Made by a program: the position numbers and the translations under genes | In this document: one piece after another, positions 1 to 10,256 of the stretch | Position numbering within the stretch: position 1 is the first letter of the stretch | Layout of the letters: each line of letters starts with the position of its first letter | The notes under the pieces: model-generated | Databases searched by the model: none | What the model was told of the DNA's origin: nothing | Seen by the model: the letters and a program-made list of their open reading frames with translations, nothing else | Origin: Dermacentor variabilis | Taxonomy: Eukaryota > Arthropoda > Arachnida > Ixodida > Ixodidae | Length of the DNA stretch: 64,000 bases | Reading direction: 5' to 3' | Assembly (NCBI RefSeq): GCF_050947875.1 | Contig: NW_027460291.1 | Location: 22,155,368 to 22,219,367 of the forward strand

Positions 1-209
1 CGCCTCCCCTGCGACCGGATCAGCAGCCAGAGTACTCAAAAGCCATAGCGGCAATCCCTGGTTGTCCATTGAACGGGCTGTCCACGGTGCTGCTCGGACA
101 TGATCATAGTGCCTCGTCCATACGTGGCCTTCCAGAAGTCTCAGCACAGCTGCAAACCCTTAGTCCGATCTTACTGTTGCTGGCACCCAACACGGCCCAG
201 GTCGAAAAT

Positions 210-920
210 TTATGCGAAAACCTGTTCTCCTGGCTCTAAGTTAGCCATCTTGACTGACATCCGGTTCCTGTGAATATTTTCGTGGAGCTGCTTTGTCATG
301 ACTACCATTCTTTCTGAGGTTGGGCCTAATTTGAGGGCTGTCTTCAACATCCAACCCAGCAGAAGCTCAAAAGGACTGCAGCCAGTTAGCTCGTGCGGTG
401 TTCTCTTGTAGGTCATTAAGATTCTAGCCAGCCATGTATGAATATCTCCTGATGCAGCCTTAAGATTTCTTCTTGGTGGTCTGCACCACCCGCTCTGCTG
501 CGCTGTTGGACACTGGGTGGTATTGGTGGCACCAGTATCTGTTGGATGCCATTCTACCTCAAGAATACCCTGAGCTCCTCACACACAAATGCTGGGCTGT
601 TGTCCGACACTGTGACGTCTGGCAAGCCTTGACCTGCAAATATCTCTTAGGCACTGGATAGTAACTACTGAAGATGTAGTCGTCACTTGATGTACCTCTA
701 TCCATTTCAAAAATGTGTCCACCATGGCGAACAAATATGCAATTCTCACAGGACCTGCAAAATCCGCATGCAAACGAGACCACAGCCTCTCGGGGAAGGG
801 CCATGGCCAAACAGGCGCTGACTTTGGCATCCACTGGCTCTGACAAATACGGCATGTTTGTACTGCTGCCGTAATGTCTCCATGCAGCCCCAGCCACCAA
901 ACGTGGCTGCAGGCAACCAA
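210..920 (-). pseudogene. integrase segment of the minus-strand gypsy element
   Basis: The segment at 920-579 has the integrase zinc-finger end (WWLGLHGDI and CRIC), then the first catalytic Asp in LHADFAGP (residue 53) and the MVDTFLKWIEV strand. The second Asp (SDNSPAF, about 605-585) and the Glu (AAERVVQTTKK, about 500-470) are visible only after frame shifts. The C-terminal part at 416-210 has TPHELTGCSPFELLLG, matching the conserved 'T-P-H-x-x-T-G-x-SP' block. All three D,D,E residues survive as codons, but no continuous frame joins them. The order confirms that the element points leftward. Confidence 0.75.
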
Positions 921-1164
921 GCTTCAAATGCTTTCCAAGGCTCTTCCGAAGGGGGCCCTCTCCCCGCCCACAGAGCTTCTCGCAATTGTAACAAACATGG
1001 ACCTTTGTTATTAGCTGCTGCCACAATTGACATCGATAGCACCCCTGGGTAGCAAGCCTGGAACATAAAAACTTCTGGAGGGCATTCCACATTAGCTTCG
1101 CTCGCTGGCAGGGGCAGACAACTGAGGCCATCTACATGAGGAATCTGTCCACCAGGCCTGTACC

Positions 1165-1404
1165 TCAAGATGTAGTTGTATCCTTACAAGAACAACGCCC
1201 AAGGAACGACATGTGGAGAGTAAGACTCTGGTATCGGCTTGTCTGCTGCCAAAAGACCCAACAGTGGCTTATGATCAGCCACAGCTTCAAATTGGCGGCC
1301 CCAAAGGTATTGCTTGAAGCGTGTAATGCCAAATACAACAGCGAGTGCCTCCTTGTCCAGCTGACTGTAGTTCCTTTCTGTGAAGACCAAGCTTCACGAT
1401 GCAA
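1165..1404 (-). pseudogene. RNase H segment of the minus-strand gypsy element
   Basis: The frame starting at 1390 reads ERNYSQLDKEALAVVFGITRFKQYLWGR, then DHKPLLGLL. This is the conserved Ty3/gypsy RNase H core (E-x2-Y-x4-KE-A, then TDHKPL). The domain removes genomic RNA from the RNA/DNA hybrid in reverse transcription. Below about 1184 the frame is lost, and it resumes from 1168 with RYRPGGQIPHVDGLSCLPL, equivalent to the common 'PGxxNxxADxLSRLP' end of the domain. So the domain is present but split by a small indel. Confidence 0.75.
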
Positions 1405-1689
1405 AAGCTACTGGTCGTTCCTCTCCACTTGCTTCCCTCTGGACAAGAATCACACCAAAGCCATAAGGCAACGTGTCTGTGACCAACACTGTAGCCTCCC
1501 TGGATCGAAATAAGCCAACGTCGATCAATACTGATGCCAGTAATGCCTTACTTCAACAGAATGCATCTTCTTAAGCTGGTGCTTAGACTCGACAAGACCA
1601 TTGAGCGGGTGAAGCATCATCAAAAGCTGGGGAATTAATTTCCTGTAAAAGTTAACGAGGTCGATGTAGCTTTGGAGCGTTTTGACATC

Positions 1690-2219
1690 TCATGGCTTTG
1701 GAGCCAAAAGGACTGCTTCAACGTTCTTGGAGCTGGGCTGTAGGCCCTTGCGTGTGATGACGTGGCCGAAGTACTCAGCTGTTTCCTTCATGAACTTGCA
1801 CTTGGCATGTTTCAGGTGGAGCCCTGCTTCCTGGAGGCACCCAACGACACTGCACATATTCTTCAAGTGATTCTCATCATTCAGGCCTGTCACCAAAATG
1901 TCGTCGAAGTAAATCTTAACATGCGGCAGGTCACCCAGCAAGTTGTCCATTTCCCACTGAAACAATGCAAGTGCAGACACTACGCCAAACAGAAGTCTGG
2001 TGAATTGGAAAAGACCTTTCAGCATATTGATTGTGACCAGCCCCTGTGACTCTGGTTCCAACTGGACTTGTTGTCCCTCAGGTCAAGCTTAGTTAACTTG
2101 ACCCCACCGCTCAGTTTTGTGAACAGTTCAATTTTGGGAATATAGTAGCTTTCACTGAAGGTGATCTTAAAATCACCATAAAGGCATATTCTCCTGTCTT
2201 GCTTGACTGCGAGCATCAC
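1690..2219 (-). pseudogene. reverse transcriptase segment of the minus-strand gypsy element
   Basis: Two overlapping open segments carry the palm of a Ty3/gypsy reverse transcriptase. The upstream one (2219-2019) has the fingers/palm stretch with KQDRRICLYGDFKITF and KLTKLDL. The downstream one (2061-1690) has the catalytic box YFDDILV at residues 51-54 of that segment, then the HLKN and GLHLKHAKCKF thumb region and the EYFGHVITRKGLQP connection. The frame changes between the two, and the DNA-binding stretch with YQQ and the usual TPFG loop is altered. The active-site aspartates are still present, but the enzyme cannot be made in one piece. Confidence 0.8.
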
Positions 2220-2399
2220 AGGCGCGGCCCACTTCGATGCTCGGACAGGGCGTGCAATTGCTTTCCTTTGTATGCTTTACACTTCTATTACTCTATCCAG
2301 GAGTGCAAATGGCACCTGTCTCACTTTAAGAAAACTTTAGTCTTGCCCCCTTCCTTAAGTGAAAGCTTAGCCTGTAAGCCGTTTAATGTACGAAGCGTC

Positions 2400-2732
2400 T
2401 CAGAGAAAAACGTGTCCAAATTCCTTGGCGAAGTTTGTAATGGAACTAACCACATTCAGCTCTTTCGGTTTCGATAAGGTAATTATAAATGCCTCCATCC
2501 AGTCTTTCCCCAAGAGGGTCGAACATAGTCCTTTCACGACAAACAGTGGCAGCATTACCTTGCGTGTTCCTAACTTCTCTGCAGCCATGATTTTCCCTAA
2601 GACTGCTGATAGCTGCCCTGAATAACTTTTCAACTTAATGTAAGAGTGCCTCAACTGTGCTCCTGGAAACATGGTGTTGAACTTATCCTCACCTTTGATG
2701 GAGATGCTAACACCAGTGTCCAATTCCATCAC
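2400..2732 (-). pseudogene. retroviral-type aspartic protease segment of the minus-strand gypsy element
   Basis: This 110-residue open segment begins with MMELDTG, the Asp-Thr-Gly catalytic signature of retropepsins, preceded in frame by a short linker. About 80 residues on, it has LLGKDWMEAF, the conserved G-x-D/N-W/F-L block that ends the retropepsin domain in gypsy elements. The enzyme would act as a homodimer to cut the Gag-Pol polyprotein. The Ala or Gly that usually follows DTG is Val here. The segment runs towards the reverse transcriptase linker (EFGHVF) before the frame is lost. It is one domain of a dead copy, not a host gene. Confidence 0.75.
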
Positions 2733-3358
2733 CAGTGGTACATCATCAATAAAGACTTAGACCTGCATGGGCTCGGGTCCGGCCACTTGTATTGTCCACA
2801 TGTCAAACTGAGTATCCATGTCGTCCGGATGTTGCTCAAAAACATCGTCCATTCTGTGCACTGCATGCAGTTTCATCTTATTTCTCTAGACCGCTGTTGA
2901 GTCGCTACAAACCTGCTGTCGATCATCCGGCACTAACAAACTCCTTCCAGACTGACTGGCGTACGTTCTCAGATAGAGTTGACGACTTCACCCATATATA
3001 GCTCTACCTGGCTTGCTTCTGCATCGTACACTGGGGCTCTTGAATCTGCCGTTTCCAGCAACTTGACCGTGATGTACAAGTTCTTATACTGGTACCTCAT
3101 GAGCTTGATTCTGTTATATTTACGAGAACCTGCCGACCCTGCAGGGGGAGCTGTTTCAGTTGTATTAATAACCTGCTGCGGCCAGCCTAGACAGTCGGAT
3201 GCCTTCACTCAACAGCTCAACACTGTTAAGTCATTCTTTGGATGTGACAACTGGCAGCGAAGAGGGGACCATGTCGTAGTGTGCGGCGTGGCAAGCATGC
3301 GCAGTTACAGGCAAAGATGATCACGGGAAGGTGGAACTGTTCGATGCGACACAACTGA

Positions 3359-4010
3359 GTGGATGGAGTACAAGGAGCACGCTCATCTGTACTTTGCTGC
3401 CAACGACGTCGCCGAAGACAAGTGGAAAGCAGTATGCCTTATAGTCTGCGGGCTGACAACGTATTCACTACTGTGAAGTTTGCTTGTGCCAACGAAGCAT
3501 GCGGATGCAATGCTCACGGCAATTTTCGCAGCTTTGAGCATCCACTTCAAGCCGAAGTTGTTGCAAGCTTAAGCTTTTTTTCAGGGCGAAGACAAGAAAG
3601 GGAGTCTGTCAACAATTACATTATGGCACTTAACAGGCTTGTGGATGACTACAATTTTGGACAGCTATCACGTGACCACATGATGCGGGACCAGATTTTC
3701 TGTGGCATAAATGATACAAAAATGCAGACACGTCTCCTGGAAGCCACAAACTTAACCTTGGAATCTGCCAAACAGTTTGTGACTGCCGTTGAAGCTGCAA
3801 GGAAGAATGCAAACATATTATGCATGTAATTAGAATCGACAAGAGATGTAGGGACGGCCAATTTTTTGAGACAACTGCTGACAAGGAATGCGGTTAAGCG
3901 GCGGTGCTGTGCGCAGTGCAGGGGCAGACACTCGACAATGCAGTGTCGGCACAACGTTTGCTTCAAGTGCGGACAGAAAGGGCAGCTGGAAATGTCACCT
4001 TCATGAAGTA
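3359..4010 (+). pseudogene. gag with CCHC-type zinc knuckle, gypsy element 2
   Basis: The 156-residue frame has the Ty3-type Gag core: FFSGRRQERESVNNYIMALNRL, then MRDQIFCGIND, then RLLEATNLTLESA. These correspond to the F-x-Q-R-E-x-E-S-V and R-D-x-x-V-x-G-I blocks of retrotransposon Gag. After a stop at about 3829, a different frame encodes a knuckle-like CRHNVCFKCGQKG (about 3943-3985), although the terminal His and Cys are damaged. Gag would form the particle that packages the RNA. The N-terminal 60 residues look degenerate. It is a retroelement remnant, with neither an intact frame nor a complete knuckle. Confidence 0.65.
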
Positions 4011-4086
4011 CTGCAAACAAGGCTGTCCTCACAAGAATAAAGTTCCTGCAAACGTTGAGGAGTATTAGAAATATCATGGGGGGCTG

Positions 4087-5260
4087 ATGGTCTGTGACGG
4101 TCTACTTCTCAAAGGCGAGTGCCTCGTGATCCTTGAGGCTCTACAGCGGCACGTGTTGGATTCTATCCATGAGGGCCGCCAGGGCGTGCACCATGGCAAG
4201 GCACACACCCGCAACTCTGTTTGGTGGCTGCATGTTGGCAAGTACGTCAAGGCCACGGTGGATTCATGTGAACGTTGTGCAACCACAAGGACTCAGCGGT
4301 TCAAGCCTTTGCTCCCAACGTCTTCAGCAGAGTGGCCATGGCAACAAGTGGAAGCCAATTTGTTTCACATGAAAGGTCAAGATTTTCTTATACTAGTGCA
4401 CTAATATTTCTGCTACCCAGAAGTTATCATGCTATGCAGCACTTCCAGCCAGGCAGTGGTTTTGGCTGTCAAGAGTGTCATGGCCTGCTTCGGCATACCA
4501 TAAATGCTCTGCAGTGATAATGGATCCCAGTTCTTGTCGCACGAGTTCGCAAGCTTTGCCAAGATTTTGAACATGTATCTAGCAGTCCTGGGTGTTCCCA
4601 GTCCAACAGCTCAGTGGAGCTTGTGTTGAAGACTGTGAAAAATCTTTTTCTCAAGAGCAATGACTGCTTCTTGGCACTGCCGGTGTATTGTGACACACCA
4701 GGTGTCACGGGCTACATATCGTCCCAGCTGCTGATGGGTCAGTGGTTGCGAACAAGTGTACCCAGGGACCAGGGCAAGCTGTCACTGGAACTACCACCAC
4801 CCAGAATTTTCTGTTCAAAAAGACAGTGCTGTGAAGCAACAGCAAGCAAAGGATTTTAACCATGGCCACAGTGTGCAAGAGCTTAGTGACCTTTTCCCAG
4901 TTGACAAAGTGTGGGTAACAGGTGCCGAGTGTTCTGCACAAGTTCGCAGCAGGGCCCAGCGACCACGTTCATACATAATGGAAACAACACGGGGAGTTCT
5001 ACTGCAGAACCACCAGCATCTGATGCCTTTTGGAACCAAGGAGCCAACTCTAGGTTTGAAGTTATTGTTCCCTGGTTACCCATGCAGTGGAGCGATCTGA
5101 TTAGCTCTAATTGCGTCATCTCCACTTTTGGTCCTGAAGCAGGCACAACCATCACCGAGTGAGGCAGAGACAAGTTCCAAGCCAGATGCGAACAACATCC
5201 CCATAGTGTTGCAGGTCTGGAAGGCAGGTTGTTCCGCCTAAGAGATTCAACCTGTAGTTT
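4087..5260 (+). pseudogene. integrase of gypsy element 2, first catalytic Asp replaced
   Basis: The frame at 4087-4404 has the N-terminal zinc-finger part (HEGRQGVHHGKAH, then C61 and C64) and PEWPWQQ-like spacing to the catalytic core. Where gypsy integrases read A-D-L-F-H, this copy reads A-N-L-F-H at residues 90-94, so the first acidic residue is lost. The second Asp (CSDNGSQF, near 4507-4530) and the Glu (SSVELVLKTVKN, near 4608-4640) are visible in shifted frames. The C-terminal region (QLLMGQWLRT, DKVWVT, then PRSYIMETTRG) runs to about 5100, and a degenerate tail to about 5260. Several frameshifts make it non-functional. Confidence 0.75.
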
Positions 5261-5410
5261 AACAGACGACATGCATTCTGGAAAAAAAGGATGTAGCAGT
5301 GTGCTTTGTTTAAAACACAGTGGCACAACTAACCACACTAGCACACCACCAGACAGTGCCACCAAGCGGCCATTTTTGCAAGCGTATATATTCTTCGAAT
5401 AAACTTTGAC

Positions 5411-6621
5411 AAGCTAGCAAGACCATGAGGTCTTGCTGGCCTAGCCGAACGCTGCCTCATTCCTCGTACCACTGCGACTTGTAGCCATTATAACTCCTGA
5501 GGAGCACCAGCATGAGTTTAATAAATTATACGTACTATGGCTGAGTAAGCTCTCTCAACCGCGACCACTCCCGCTTGGATCGACACGTGTACTGCCAAGG
5601 TATGGCTCTGAACGCTGACCATGAGTTTAAGTTTAGCTCTGATTGCATCATGTGTGGCATAGCCGTGGCACTATCTGGGCATGCGACAAATGCATTATCG
5701 AGTAATGGATTCTTTTGTCTACACAACAATACCAAATTTAGCTGCACGGTTTCAAATATATAATCAACAATGCTGTAACACATTTTCATTACATGCAGTT
5801 TTAGCAAGCAACCTACTCCGAGTGATTCTAAAGACTTTGAAGTCAAAAAGTGACATTACAGTCGGCTGCCACCACCACTGCTATAGCATATTCATGTACA
5901 CATGTTAATATCATGCCCTCCTGCTCCCTTTTTTTCTCTTTTTTCTTTTTCCTTCTCTTGAGAACTTGTCAGCAGTGTCCAATTTTCACACAAGTTGGCC
6001 AGGCTGTTTCTGATGAGTCTTTCTTTTTCTGTCTGCTATGACATTTACCTATTCTTTCCAGCAGTGACGCAGCTGTCAGTCCCTTTAACAGCCGAGTCCT
6101 GTCAGACAAATCGAATTATTGAGGCAAAGCAAATATGATAGGTGTCAGTGTGGCGTCACTTCACTTTTCAGAAATTAGTTGCAGTTTCTAGATGACACAG
6201 CAAACCATTACTGTAATCTTGTGTTGTGAAGGCATTATTGCATGCATTAATTTTTTTTTTTCATTGAATTAGTTGGCAATTGCACTTGTGTGTTACCTCT
6301 GTTTCCATCTAGCATGGTCATTAGGATCATTGCAAGTCATTCATGTACTGCCTTCTTGCATTTTCTTTTGTCATCATTTTTGTTGCCACTTCCATTTGCA
6401 CGATGTGCCAAGCGGAGGTATTTGTGGAAGTGATTGACTGAGGGTGTGGCCCTGGCCCAAAACGACCATATTGTGTGGCAACTGACCCACCTTACCCAGG
6501 AGAAAGTCATCTGGTGACCATGAAGCCTGTGACTTTTGGCCATCAGTGATGCAGGCTTAGGTGCGCTGTCTTTAAATTTTGCAGGTAGGCAGCTCTTTCT
6601 TTTATGCCAAATTTTTTGCAG
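5411..6621. other. region without recognisable genes, upstream of a terminal exon
   Basis: No long coding frame, known repeat motif or RNA gene is visible. The stretch has T-rich runs (5928-5960 and 6250-6262). It ends in a pyrimidine-rich tract with AAATTTTTTGCAG (6609-6621) that makes a good 3' splice acceptor for the exon that follows. It is best read as intron sequence of the plus-strand gene ending at 6786, but no upstream exon can be supported. Confidence 0.5.
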
Positions 6622-6786
6622 GATGAAGTGGAAGCACTTGTGTGCGACATGTTTGACCCAAGCTGCAGCAGCTATTCCAGCGTGGATGACCTAGCGCAGG
6701 ACATTCTGCAGAACAGCCAGCTTCATTACGACCGTCTCTGTCAAGCCCTGGCTGGAGCCCTGCTGCCTGACTCGGCGCCCCCTTGA
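6622..6786 (+). CDS. probable terminal exon of an unrecognised host gene
   Basis: Immediately after a TTTTTTGCAG acceptor, an open frame of 54 codons starts DEVEALVCDMFDPSCSS, continues with VDDLAQDILQNSQLHYDRL, and stops TGA at 6784-6786. The segment is acidic, low in rare residues and looks amphipathic-helical near the end. This is typical of a real C-terminus rather than random translation. A polyA signal follows 216 bp later. I do not recognise the protein, and no conserved domain can be named from so short a piece. If the acceptor is real, the codon phase begins cleanly with GAT or one base earlier. No preceding exon can be found in the window. Confidence 0.5.
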   Translation, partial: DEVEALVCDMFDPSCSSYSSVDDLAQDILQNSQLHYDRLCQALAGALLPDSAPP

Positions 6787-7001
6787 TGAGTGGCACACCT
6801 AGCAGGGCATCAACTGGTCTGAGTGGCGCAGCTCCCATTTCCAGCGGCCTCGTGCCAGCTTCCTTTTCCACCCCATCCAAGGGTCGCCATCAACACCACG
6901 ACCATTCCTGCACAATGCAAAAGTGATAGCTAGAACTTAAATGTGTAGATGCCTTTGGGCAAATTTCGTTGACCACCTGTGATCATTGACCATAGGAGAA
7001 T

Positions 7002-7007
7002 AATAAA
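7002..7007 (+). terminator. AATAAA polyadenylation signal
   Basis: A canonical AATAAA lies 216 bp after the TGA at 6784-6786, a usual distance for a short animal 3' UTR. It supports the reading that 6622-6786 is a terminal exon. GT-rich sequence follows from about 7075. Confidence 0.5.
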
Positions 7008-7379
7008 AGGACATCGCGAGATGTTGCGTGCCATTTTTGCATTGTCCAAGAACAACTCCTAGAGAGCATGGGTGCACCCTCGTCTGGGTCTTGTGTTTGT
7101 ACAGTTTGCCTTTATTGTGAAAATCACTCGTGTGCACTGTTCAGGCGCTTCACATTTATGACCATCTGTGCTGGACAGCACAAATGGTCATGAATAGAAG
7201 CAGCTAATCAGAATTAGCTAATTCCTTTCATCACCTGTCTTGGAAGAGTGGGTTGAAGAGCTGAACACACCATCCTTGGCTTTCTCACATGTCACTTGCA
7301 GTTTTGTCTGTGGGGATTGTCAGTTTTACTTGGCAATCTTTTAATGTGAAGCATTGTTTGCGAACTTCAGGTGTTTTGA

Positions 7380-8175
7380 GTGTATCTATCTAACCTCCTA
7401 TGTTGTGATGCTGTCATGGTTGTTTCTTCAACTGGATATATATCAGAATAGGCATGGAGCGGCATGACATTCATGCATACATAACATGAATGACATCTTA
7501 TGGGGTGATTCCACGAGAGGCAGAACTTGCATGTCCGCTTGATATTTTTGTTTTGTCCGGTTTCTTTATATGTCATGTAGGAATATTCAAACTGCACGGA
7601 ACCAAAAATTTTATTCCTGAAAAGTGTTCCCAGCAAGCTAAAAAAATATTTGAAGGTGGCTGCACGCATCTCCTTTTACTACTTACCTCAATATTTTCCG
7701 ATTTAACAGCCGAATTTAATGCAAACTAAAGATGTGTCAAAAACCTTTTCTGCTCATTTTAATACGCTTCACAGTAAATTAGTTCTGTGCATTTTTTTGT
7801 GCTGTCCAGAAATGAAAAACATTAAAGAATTACAGACATGGCCCAAATCAGAAAAATTTAGTAACTTTGATGCCTCTTGGCACGTCTTCTATTTTACACA
7901 GAAGCTTGAAAAAAAGTGTCAGACATAGAATGTTCTCTTTGCAACATTTATAAAAAATATTGCCCTACATGAAACACAAGAGAAGAAAAAATAGTTAAAT
8001 AAACAAGTTTTTTTCAGAAACCTCATTTTCAAAAATAAAAAAAACTGGTTCTAACTTTCGAAAAAATTTTGGATGGAAGTCTGCTTATGTTGGGTAAAAC
8101 ATGGGTGCAATAATATGTTTTCTCATTTACTTTATTCACGGAATATAACGGGCCAAAGTGACCCATGTTGAGCGT
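7380..8175 (+). repeat. dispersed A+T-rich repeat, copy 1 (plus)
   Basis: This stretch recurs in reverse orientation at about 42665-43320. Both copies share a block starting at a degenerate ATGACAT-rich stretch, a 'gattccacgagag' / 'gattccaggagag' motif, a shared 'ggaatattcaaactg' core, and an end reading 'cgttatat...ggccaaattgaccc' (with small changes). Translations of the two copies are also similar (ICHVGIFKL, then QQAKKIFEGG), but neither has a long frame and the similarity extends well outside it. The shared unit is therefore a DNA repeat, not a gene. Terminal repeats and target duplications could not be made out. Confidence 0.7.
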
Positions 8176-8432
8176 GCTAGCTTTAGTGCCCCAATGACTC
8201 GTTCCAGTTTGTTAACATTTACTCCCTCAAAAGAAAAGGCAACGGTTGCCACAAGTAAAGGAAGGTTTACCTGGGTTTTTTGTTGTGGCAAGAGCAGAGA
8301 GCGTGTTTTCTGCTTTGTTTTCTGGGACGCAAAAGAGAACAAACTTGACACTACGTACTTGTGGTGCTCGAATAAATTTATTGTGTGCACTTTGCAGTTA
8401 GTATTTAAAAGGGTTTAATCACCATCAGCTGG

Positions 8433-8714
8433 CTAGCGGCAATTCTCGCAACGGACAGTGCATGTCCGCTTGACTGATCGTGGGCACACGTCCACACGTA
8501 CCATGATTGAGTTGCCGGCAGCAAGGCACTGACTTCCACTCCACTGATTCTGCTGACGATGCTCCTCGATGGCTGCAACAGGCGCATGAAGCAGGGCCAC
8601 ATTCTTGAGGTTGCCGCCAAGTTGGGAGACCATCTTATGTGCTGACTGAATGGAGGCAGCGCTTCCACACCTCGGGTTGTGCAGGGAAGCTTGGCGCTTA
8701 AGGAACCCACCCAC
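8433..8714 (-). CDS. unrecognised open frame next to a polyA-like signal
   Basis: The minus-strand frame encodes about 93 residues, including AHKMVSQLGGNLKNVALL and a Cys-containing end (VCPRSVKRTCTVRCENC) before its stop. Downstream on the minus strand an AATAAA lies near 8376, so this could be the 3' end of a transcript. It lies beyond the SINE palindrome, on the same strand as the DFAENW-type mobile-element frames at 9219-10028, and may be the tail of that element. The start codon given is simply the first Met. I do not recognise the sequence, and it may not be coding at all. Confidence 0.3.
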   Translation of the reverse strand: MGGFLKRQASLHNPRCGSAASIQSAHKMVSQLGGNLKNVALLHAPVAAIEEHRQQNQWSGSQCLAAGNSIMVRVDVCPRSVKRTCTVRCENCR

Positions 8715-8945
8715 ACTGTCACAGGCATTCTACTCATGCCCAGTAGCGGAAAATACCCACCTCGTGGATATATGTTTGGAATGGCATAACTCAGACAGTT
8801 GGTACCTATTTCTAAAATGGCTTGCTGCACCATTTTTTTCTTCTAACGCTTCACGCATTTTGCCTAGGCGTCGCAGGCGTGCGCTGTGTCGTGATGCATG
8901 TCGTTGCTTATGACAGCAAAGCTTTTTGTTGCTTTTCTTGTTGTG

Positions 8946-9253
8946 AGAAGCCAACAAACACTGACACCAAGGACGACATAGGGGGAATTACTTGCGCTTA
9001 ATGAATGAAATAAAGAAACGATAAATTAATGGAAATTAAAGTGGATGAAAAACAACTTGCCGCAGGTGGGAACCGAACCCAGGTGGGTTCGGTTCCCACC
9101 TGCGGCAAGTTGTTTTTCATCCACTTTAATTTCCATTAATTTATCGTTTCTTTATTTCATTCATTAAGCGCAAGTAATTTCCCCTATGTCGTCCTTGGTG
9201 TCAGTGTTTGTTGGCTTCTTATGATATGACTAATAAATATCGGGACCCTCGGA
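8946..9253 (+). repeat. tRNA-derived SINE 3' half in a near-perfect palindrome
   Basis: Bases 8946-9080 and 9085-9219 are reverse complements with about one mismatch over 135 bp, separated by 4 bp (AGGT). At the centre is GGGTTCGGTTCCCACC, which matches a tRNA B box (GGTTCRANNCC). The right copy continues past the palindrome to about 9253 (ATGATATGACTAATAAAT and on), so the rightward copy has the fuller 3' end. The layout fits a tRNA-derived SINE whose tRNA head was lost when two copies joined head to head. From memory, related sequences are common in ticks; that point is inference. Confidence 0.65.
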
Positions 9254-10028
9254 CACAGGCGAAAATGGAGATTTCTTTCTTGTGCCAATGGTACGATTGT
9301 GTTTCATTTGAGAGGAGGACTGTCCAGTTTTCTGCAAAATCAAAAGGCAGAACAATGCATCTGCGCTGCTCGCACTTCTTTGCCGCATGAATAGCCACAG
9401 CTTGATTGCAGCGTATGTATTCGTGAGGAATCCATTTGGTCACCCATTTGCTGACCTTTTTCACAAAAGGGGTTGGAGATGATGTCTTCTTGATCAATTA
9501 ACCGCTTTCCCAAAGAGTAAATGTGGCCTCGTCCTCGTCGACCATTCACAGACTGGCCAAAGTGAGACTTTCACTCCATGGGCAGTGCTCGCATTCACCT
9601 AATGTGCAATCTGTGGTTGAGTAGCCGCAAAGGCACAATGCTTTCGCGCCTTCCAATGAGATTTCCATGCCGGTTACGTTCTCAAGCGTGGAGACACAAA
9701 GGTTGGCATTAGTGCAATAAATGCAAATGCAAACCTCTTGCTGTGGTGCGAGCAGCATCCATTTTGGATGCATGCTGTAAAACTTTGACAGGGCGATGAC
9801 ACTTTCGGGGTGAGCTGCTTTGAAAATCTGGAACGTCTCGTGGATTCAACATGTGATAAACCGATTTGAGACGTACTTTCTCTGGCCATTTCTGGTGACT
9901 GACACAACGTCCTTGTTCGGGCTCTTCCGAGAGCACCTCAGTTCGTCCTTGGTGAAGTAGTCGAGCACAGCTTGTACATCCGATGGGCTTAACCTTGATC
10001 TCGTGTGCGGTTCAATATCTGACCACAT
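9219..10028 (-). pseudogene. C-terminal part of the DFAENW-motif mobile-element protein
   Basis: Three minus-strand frames follow one another with small shifts. The first (10028-9846) reads SPSDVQAVLDYFTKDELRC, then SPNKDVVSV and RKYVSN. The second (9773-9546) has a Cys-rich CICIYCTNANLC with a later ECEHCPW. The third (9497-about 9255) has VLPFDFAENWTVLL, then ETQSYHWHKKEISIF. The DFAENW...HW...(Q/E)(I/V)(S/T)(I/L)F block is distinctive, and its acidic and His residues could be catalytic. That would suit a transposase-like nuclease, but this is inference. The last nine or so residues of the third frame come from the adjoining SINE. At least two frameshifts make it a pseudogene. Confidence 0.5.
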
Positions 10029-10069
10029 TCCATGCTTCTCGCGTCAATTTCGGGCATTTCTGAGCAAAT

Positions 10070-10256
10070 TGACACGAAGTAAGCTGCCCACTACGAGTCC
10101 TGATCGCCAGAAGTCAGCTGCCCACTACAGGCACCGATTACCAGAGAGAAGATGACAAAGGGTGCAGTTGTATCCCGGGGTTTCTTTTGCGTGTCGGCCA
10201 TCATTAAAAGAAGGCTGTTCTGTTTCGGCGAGCCCGTCTTAGTTATCTTCGTGACA
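10070..10256 (+). repeat. 5' LTR (187 bp) of the plus-strand gypsy element
   Basis: It aligns with 14423-14562 through 'ccagagagaaga', 'ggccatcattaaaagaagg' and 'cgtcttagttatcttc'. It is 47 bp longer because an AGCTGCCCACTAC-containing segment is present twice near 10080-10125. The ACTGGTGGAGGTG just after it, at 10261-10273, may be the primer-binding site. Confidence 0.8.

Larger units (their letters stand above)
1..2880 (-). mobile_element. Ty3/gypsy-type retrotransposon pol, degenerate, minus strand
   Basis: Read on the minus strand, the blocks follow the normal Ty3/gypsy pol order. They are an aspartic protease start (MELDTG near 2728), reverse transcriptase (about 2220-1700), RNase H (about 1390-1180) and integrase (about 920 down to the left window edge). 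The reading frame is broken several times, so no full polyprotein is encoded. No LTR can be paired: the 3' end runs off the window, and a gag domain is not recognisable above 2880. This is an old, non-autonomous copy. The order of domains makes the superfamily assignment secure, but the exact clade cannot be set by eye. Confidence 0.85.
3245..5410 (+). mobile_element. second Ty3/gypsy-type element, plus strand, internally deleted
   Basis: Read rightward, a gag gene with a zinc knuckle (3359-4010) is followed within about 100 bp by integrase (4087-5260). Protease, reverse transcriptase and RNase H are absent, so a large internal deletion has joined gag to integrase. A block near 3247 (ACTGGCAGCGAAGAGGGGA) sits where a primer-binding site would be expected. 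At the other end, a TATA-like stretch and AATAAA (5398-5403) could be the start of a 3' LTR. I cannot pair two LTR copies by eye, so both ends are approximate. The element is head to head with the minus-strand gypsy copy. Confidence 0.7.

Noticed and set aside
5320..5520. A complete 3' LTR for the plus-strand gypsy element
   Set aside because: TATA-like and AATAAA signals are present, but no copy of this sequence was found upstream of gag near 3245, so a paired LTR cannot be claimed.
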